Source: JAHELQ01 sp965603365 (GTDB lineage: Bacteria > Acidobacteriota > Aminicenantia > UBA2199). Taken from it: 8,102 nt of DNA. The translations under genes and the position numbers were made by a program. Under the pieces are notes generated by a model. The model saw nothing but the letters and a program-made list of their open reading frames with translations. It was not told the DNA's origin and did no database searches. Positions 6,018 to 8,102 of the stretch are shown here, piece after piece. The DNA lies in assembly GCA_965603365.1 (NCBI GenBank), contig CBFDCR010000125.1, positions 1 through 8,102 of the forward strand, in the 5' to 3' direction. Every line of letters begins with the position of its first letter. Position 1 is the first letter of the stretch.

Positions 6018-8054
6018 ATGAGGTTGGTATTAATTATTTTGATTGTGGTGGTGTTGGGAGTGGTGCCTGTTCAGGGGTATGGGGGTGAAGGGATGGCGGA
6101 GGAGGTGTTTGTGGAGGGGGATTTGTATGTGTGTCCCGTGGGTAAGGCGGTGACTGTGGAGCTGCCGGAAGGGGGGAAGTATAGAGTTTTGAGTCGGACA
6201 CCGGCAGGGTGGCAGGTGGAGAGGTTTTACCGTTTTGTCTGGGTGGCGGCCCGGAGTGTTGGTAAGGATATGGTGTTGAAGATCGGGGACAAGCGGCAGC
6301 GGCAGGTGGAAATTAGATTTCGGTCTGTTGACGGCAGCAAGGGGCAGAGTTATAAGATCGTGGTGGTGGCCATGCCGGTGCAGGCAAGGGCGGCACCGGG
6401 GTTAGAGGGCAAGGGACAGACAGAGTTCGTGTTCTCTTTAGCCGGGGGACTGTCGTCTATAGGCAAGGGGCAGAGCCGCCTGGATGTCGGCGGCCAGGCA
6501 GTGCTGGCCGGTAAGATCAAGGGACTCTTCGGACAGGCCGCCGGTATGGTAGAGGTCGGCGATCTGGCCAAACGCTTCGGCTTCAGCGCCGGTGTCGGTT
6601 ATGAACCCGGCAACTGGGGGCTGTTCCTGTTTACAGACAGCCTGTTTTATCAATACGAAGATTGGCGGCGTACCTTTCATGTGCAGGTCAGGCCCGCGCT
6701 GCGCATCAAAGGCCGCCGGTTCAGGGCCTCGGCCTTCCTGGCCCTCAACCTGGGCAAAGCCCGGTACACCGGCCAGGATGTGGTAGAGGAGGGCCTGGAG
6801 TACGGCATATTTAACCGGGCCTTCTCCCACGCCGGGCTGCAACTGGAGGCATTGGTACTGGACCGGCTGCTGCTGCGGCTAAAGGCACTGGCGGCCGCCG
6901 GCAGTATCTTCAAGATCGACTTTTCCTCCAGTTACCGGTTGTCTGCCCGGTTATCCGCAGACATCCACTGCCAATACTCTGCTTTCGGCAGTTACCCGCT
7001 GCTGAGGGCAGAGGGCTTCGACAACCTGGCCCGGGTCTCTGCCGGGTTGAGCCTGGGGCTGGGCAGTGTGGACCGGTTCAAAGACCAGCGGCAGCGGATC
7101 ATGTTTGAACCCGATTATCCCCTTATCTCACAGGTGAAAAAGAGAAAGGAACCGGAAAGACAGGCTCCCTTAACCGCCTCATTGACGGCCCGGCCCCAAA
7201 GCGGCCGCGCGCCGCTGCCGGTGACATTCGAGTTGACGATCGAGGGCGGACGCCCGCCCTTTAAGATGAAGTGGCAGCCTGAGCCGGGCCACAGCCAGGA
7301 AAACAGCGTGACCCGGTTGAACCACACCTACACCCAGGCCGGAACCTACCGGGCCGTGGTGGAGGTCGGGGACAGCCGGGGCCAGCAGGCCCGGTCCAAC
7401 AGCGTGACCATCGATGTCCGGGAGTCCGGCAGCTCACACAAGAGCCATACCATCACCGCCACCAGCGGCAAAAACGGCACCATCGAGCCGACAGGAGAGG
7501 TAACTGTCCAGGAAGGGCAGGACCAACTGTTTACCTTAAAGCCGGATAACGGCTTTGTGGTGGCCGATGTCAGGGTGGACGGCCAGGGCCGGGGCGCCCG
7601 CTCCACTTACCGGTTTGAAAATGTCCGGGCCGACCATACCATCCACGCCGAGTTTACCGCGGCCGGGGTTAACACCTACACCATCACCGCCACCGGCAGC
7701 AGCGGCGGGGCCATCAGCCCCGGCGGTGCGGTCACGGTGGCAGCGGGCCGGGACGCCGCCTTCAACATGACCCCGGAATACGGTTACCGGCTCAAGCAGG
7801 TCGAGGTGGACGGCCAGGTGTTGAGCGGTACGCCCCAATCCTACACCTTCGGGGCGGTCAAGGCAGACCACACCGTCCACGCGGAGTTCGAGGCCCGGCA
7901 GTTCACCATCACTTCCGGTGCCGGGCCAAACGGCACCATCGAGCCGTTGGGCGCCCGGACATTCCTTCACGGCCAGGGCCAGGCCTACACCATCCGGCCG
8001 GACCAGGGTTACATGATCGATGTGGTCCGGGTGGACGGCAAGCCGGTGGTGTAA
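6018..8054 (+). CDS. Exported barrel-like protein with PKD and InlB B-repeats, 3'-truncated
   Basis: A 678-residue protein. GGAGG (6007-6011, 6-base spacer) sets the start. Residues 1-20 are a signal peptide with a long hydrophobic core and likely cleavage after VQG; there is no lipobox Cys. Residues 28-125 are a small, probably beta-sandwich domain I do not recognise. Residues 134-360 alternate short hydrophobic strands, Gly and aromatic residues (LAGGLSSIG, FGFSAGVGYEPGNWGLFLF, RVSAGLSLGLG), as in an outer-membrane beta barrel. Residues 385-472 are a PKD-like domain with the hallmark HTYTQAGTYRAVVEV. Residues 477-678 hold divergent InlB B-repeats with GTIEP/GAISP turns and ADHTxHAEF endings. 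Family knowledge: PKD and InlB B-repeats are structural or adhesive modules of surface proteins. I infer an outer-membrane or cell-surface role; function and ligand are unknown. The third repeat lacks its last strand (stops at VDGKPVV), so the gene is probably cut short. Codons in the first 350 bases are G/T-rich and C-poor, unlike the C-rich rest. No functional link to the upstream operon is evident. Confidence 0.8.
   Translation: MRLVLIILIVVVLGVVPVQGYGGEGMAEEVFVEGDLYVCPVGKAVTVELPEGGKYRVLSRTPAGWQVERFYRFVWVAARSVGKDMVLKIGDKRQRQVEIRFRSVDGSKGQSYKIVVVAMPVQARAAPGLEGKGQTEFVFSLAGGLSSIGKGQSRLDVGGQAVLAGKIKGLFGQAAGMVEVGDLAKRFGFSAGVGYEPGNWGLFLFTDSLFYQYEDWRRTFHVQVRPALRIKGRRFRASAFLALNLGKARYTGQDVVEEGLEYGIFNRAFSHAGLQLEALVLDRLLLRLKALAAAGSIFKIDFSSSYRLSARLSADIHCQYSAFGSYPLLRAEGFDNLARVSAGLSLGLGSVDRFKDQRQRIMFEPDYPLISQVKKRKEPERQAPLTASLTARPQSGRAPLPVTFELTIEGGRPPFKMKWQPEPGHSQENSVTRLNHTYTQAGTYRAVVEVGDSRGQQARSNSVTIDVRESGSSHKSHTITATSGKNGTIEPTGEVTVQEGQDQLFTLKPDNGFVVADVRVDGQGRGARSTYRFENVRADHTIHAEFTAAGVNTYTITATGSSGGAISPGGAVTVAAGRDAAFNMTPEYGYRLKQVEVDGQVLSGTPQSYTFGAVKADHTVHAEFEARQFTITSGAGPNGTIEPLGARTFLHGQGQAYTIRPDQGYMIDVVRVDGKPVV
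7446..8051 (+). repeat. Two full and one partial InlB-type B-repeats (protein level)
   Basis: Repeat 1 covers residues 477-546 (7446-7655), repeat 2 residues 553-624 (7674-7889), and repeat 3 residues 628-678 (7899-8051). Each begins with a TIT strand, then a GTIEP or GAISP turn, a strand with a GQ or GR pair, a GYxxxxVxVDG segment and, in the first two, a YxFxxVxADHTxHAEF ending. Repeat 3 ends right after VRVDG, about 20 residues short. The DNA repeats have diverged and are not exact, so this is a domain array rather than a slippage-prone tandem repeat. Confidence 0.75.
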
Positions 8055-8087
8055 TCTAAAAGATTATTTCTTTGTTGTTTTACAACA
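8052..8087. repeat. Two adjacent short inverted repeats at the truncation point
   Basis: TAATCT and AGATTA (8052-8066, 3-base spacer) form the first pair and include the stop codon of the barrel gene. TGTTGT and ACAACA (8073-8087, 3-base spacer) form the second. Both are 6-bp AT-rich stems. They begin exactly where coding DNA of about 60% GC gives way to AT-rich DNA. They may be the end of an inserted element or a weak termination signal; the window ends too soon to tell. Confidence 0.35.
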
Positions 8088-8102
8088 TTATGATTGTCTG
8101 AA

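Noticed and set aside
1..8102. CRISPR arrays, tRNA, rRNA genes, transposase genes
   Set aside because: No regularly spaced identical repeats, cloverleaf-like segments, conserved rRNA stretches or transposase motifs were seen on either strand.

Overview
The window reads as accessory DNA from a Gram-negative environmental bacterium. It holds two long coding blocks, both on the + strand. The Gram-negative call rests on the last gene, which has an export signal, a region that looks like an outer-membrane beta barrel, a PKD domain and InlB-type repeats. No RNA gene, ribosomal protein or other taxonomic marker is present, so I do not name a genus. NACHT/FGE fusions and InlB B-repeats are common in deltaproteobacteria and other large-genome sediment bacteria, but that is only a hint.

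Region 1 (about 1-5673) is a two-gene operon that looks like a biological-conflict or self/non-self recognition system. The first gene (131-1360) encodes a TIR-domain protein with a plausible NADase glutamate. Its stop overlaps the start of the next gene (ATGA). The second gene (1357-5673) encodes a 1438-residue multidomain protein. Its domains in order are a ParA/MinD-like ATPase of the KGGVGR type, a basic linker, a calcineurin-like metallophosphoesterase, a NACHT-type STAND NTPase and a C-terminal FGE-sulfatase/C-type-lectin domain. The last roughly 40 codons carry a strong signature of a diversity-generating retroelement (DGR) variable region. They form a GC-rich, adenine-poor run of NNC codons in the CLec ligand-binding position, followed by the conserved G-x-R-L-A-R-S-L ending. 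My reading is that the variable lectin tip senses a ligand, NACHT oligomerises, and the TIR, ATPase and phosphoesterase modules act as effector or signalling parts. No template repeat or reverse transcriptase is in the window, so the retroelement would have to act from elsewhere.

The operon also looks chimeric. A 22-codon reading frame with a strong ribosome binding site (91-159) resembles the first residues of a metallophosphoesterase domain and runs into the TIR gene. DNA from about 125 to 2900 is AT-rich (about 30-38% GC in sampled 60-base lines). DNA upstream and downstream is richer (about 50-62%). This fits replacement or insertion of a TIR/ATPase module into an older phosphoesterase-NACHT-CLec gene.

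Region 2 (5674-6017) is intergenic. It contains a pyrimidine-rich tract with CTTT spaced about every 8 bases directly after the variable region, a GC-rich imperfect stem-loop (5747-5802), an 8-G run and a good sigma70-type promoter (5905-5934) for the next gene.

Region 3 (6018-8054) is a 678-residue exported protein: signal peptide, small N-terminal domain, barrel-like region, PKD domain and two full plus one truncated InlB B-repeat. The last repeat stops early at the point where GC-rich DNA gives way to AT-rich DNA with two short inverted repeats, which suggests the gene was cut by a rearrangement at about 8052.
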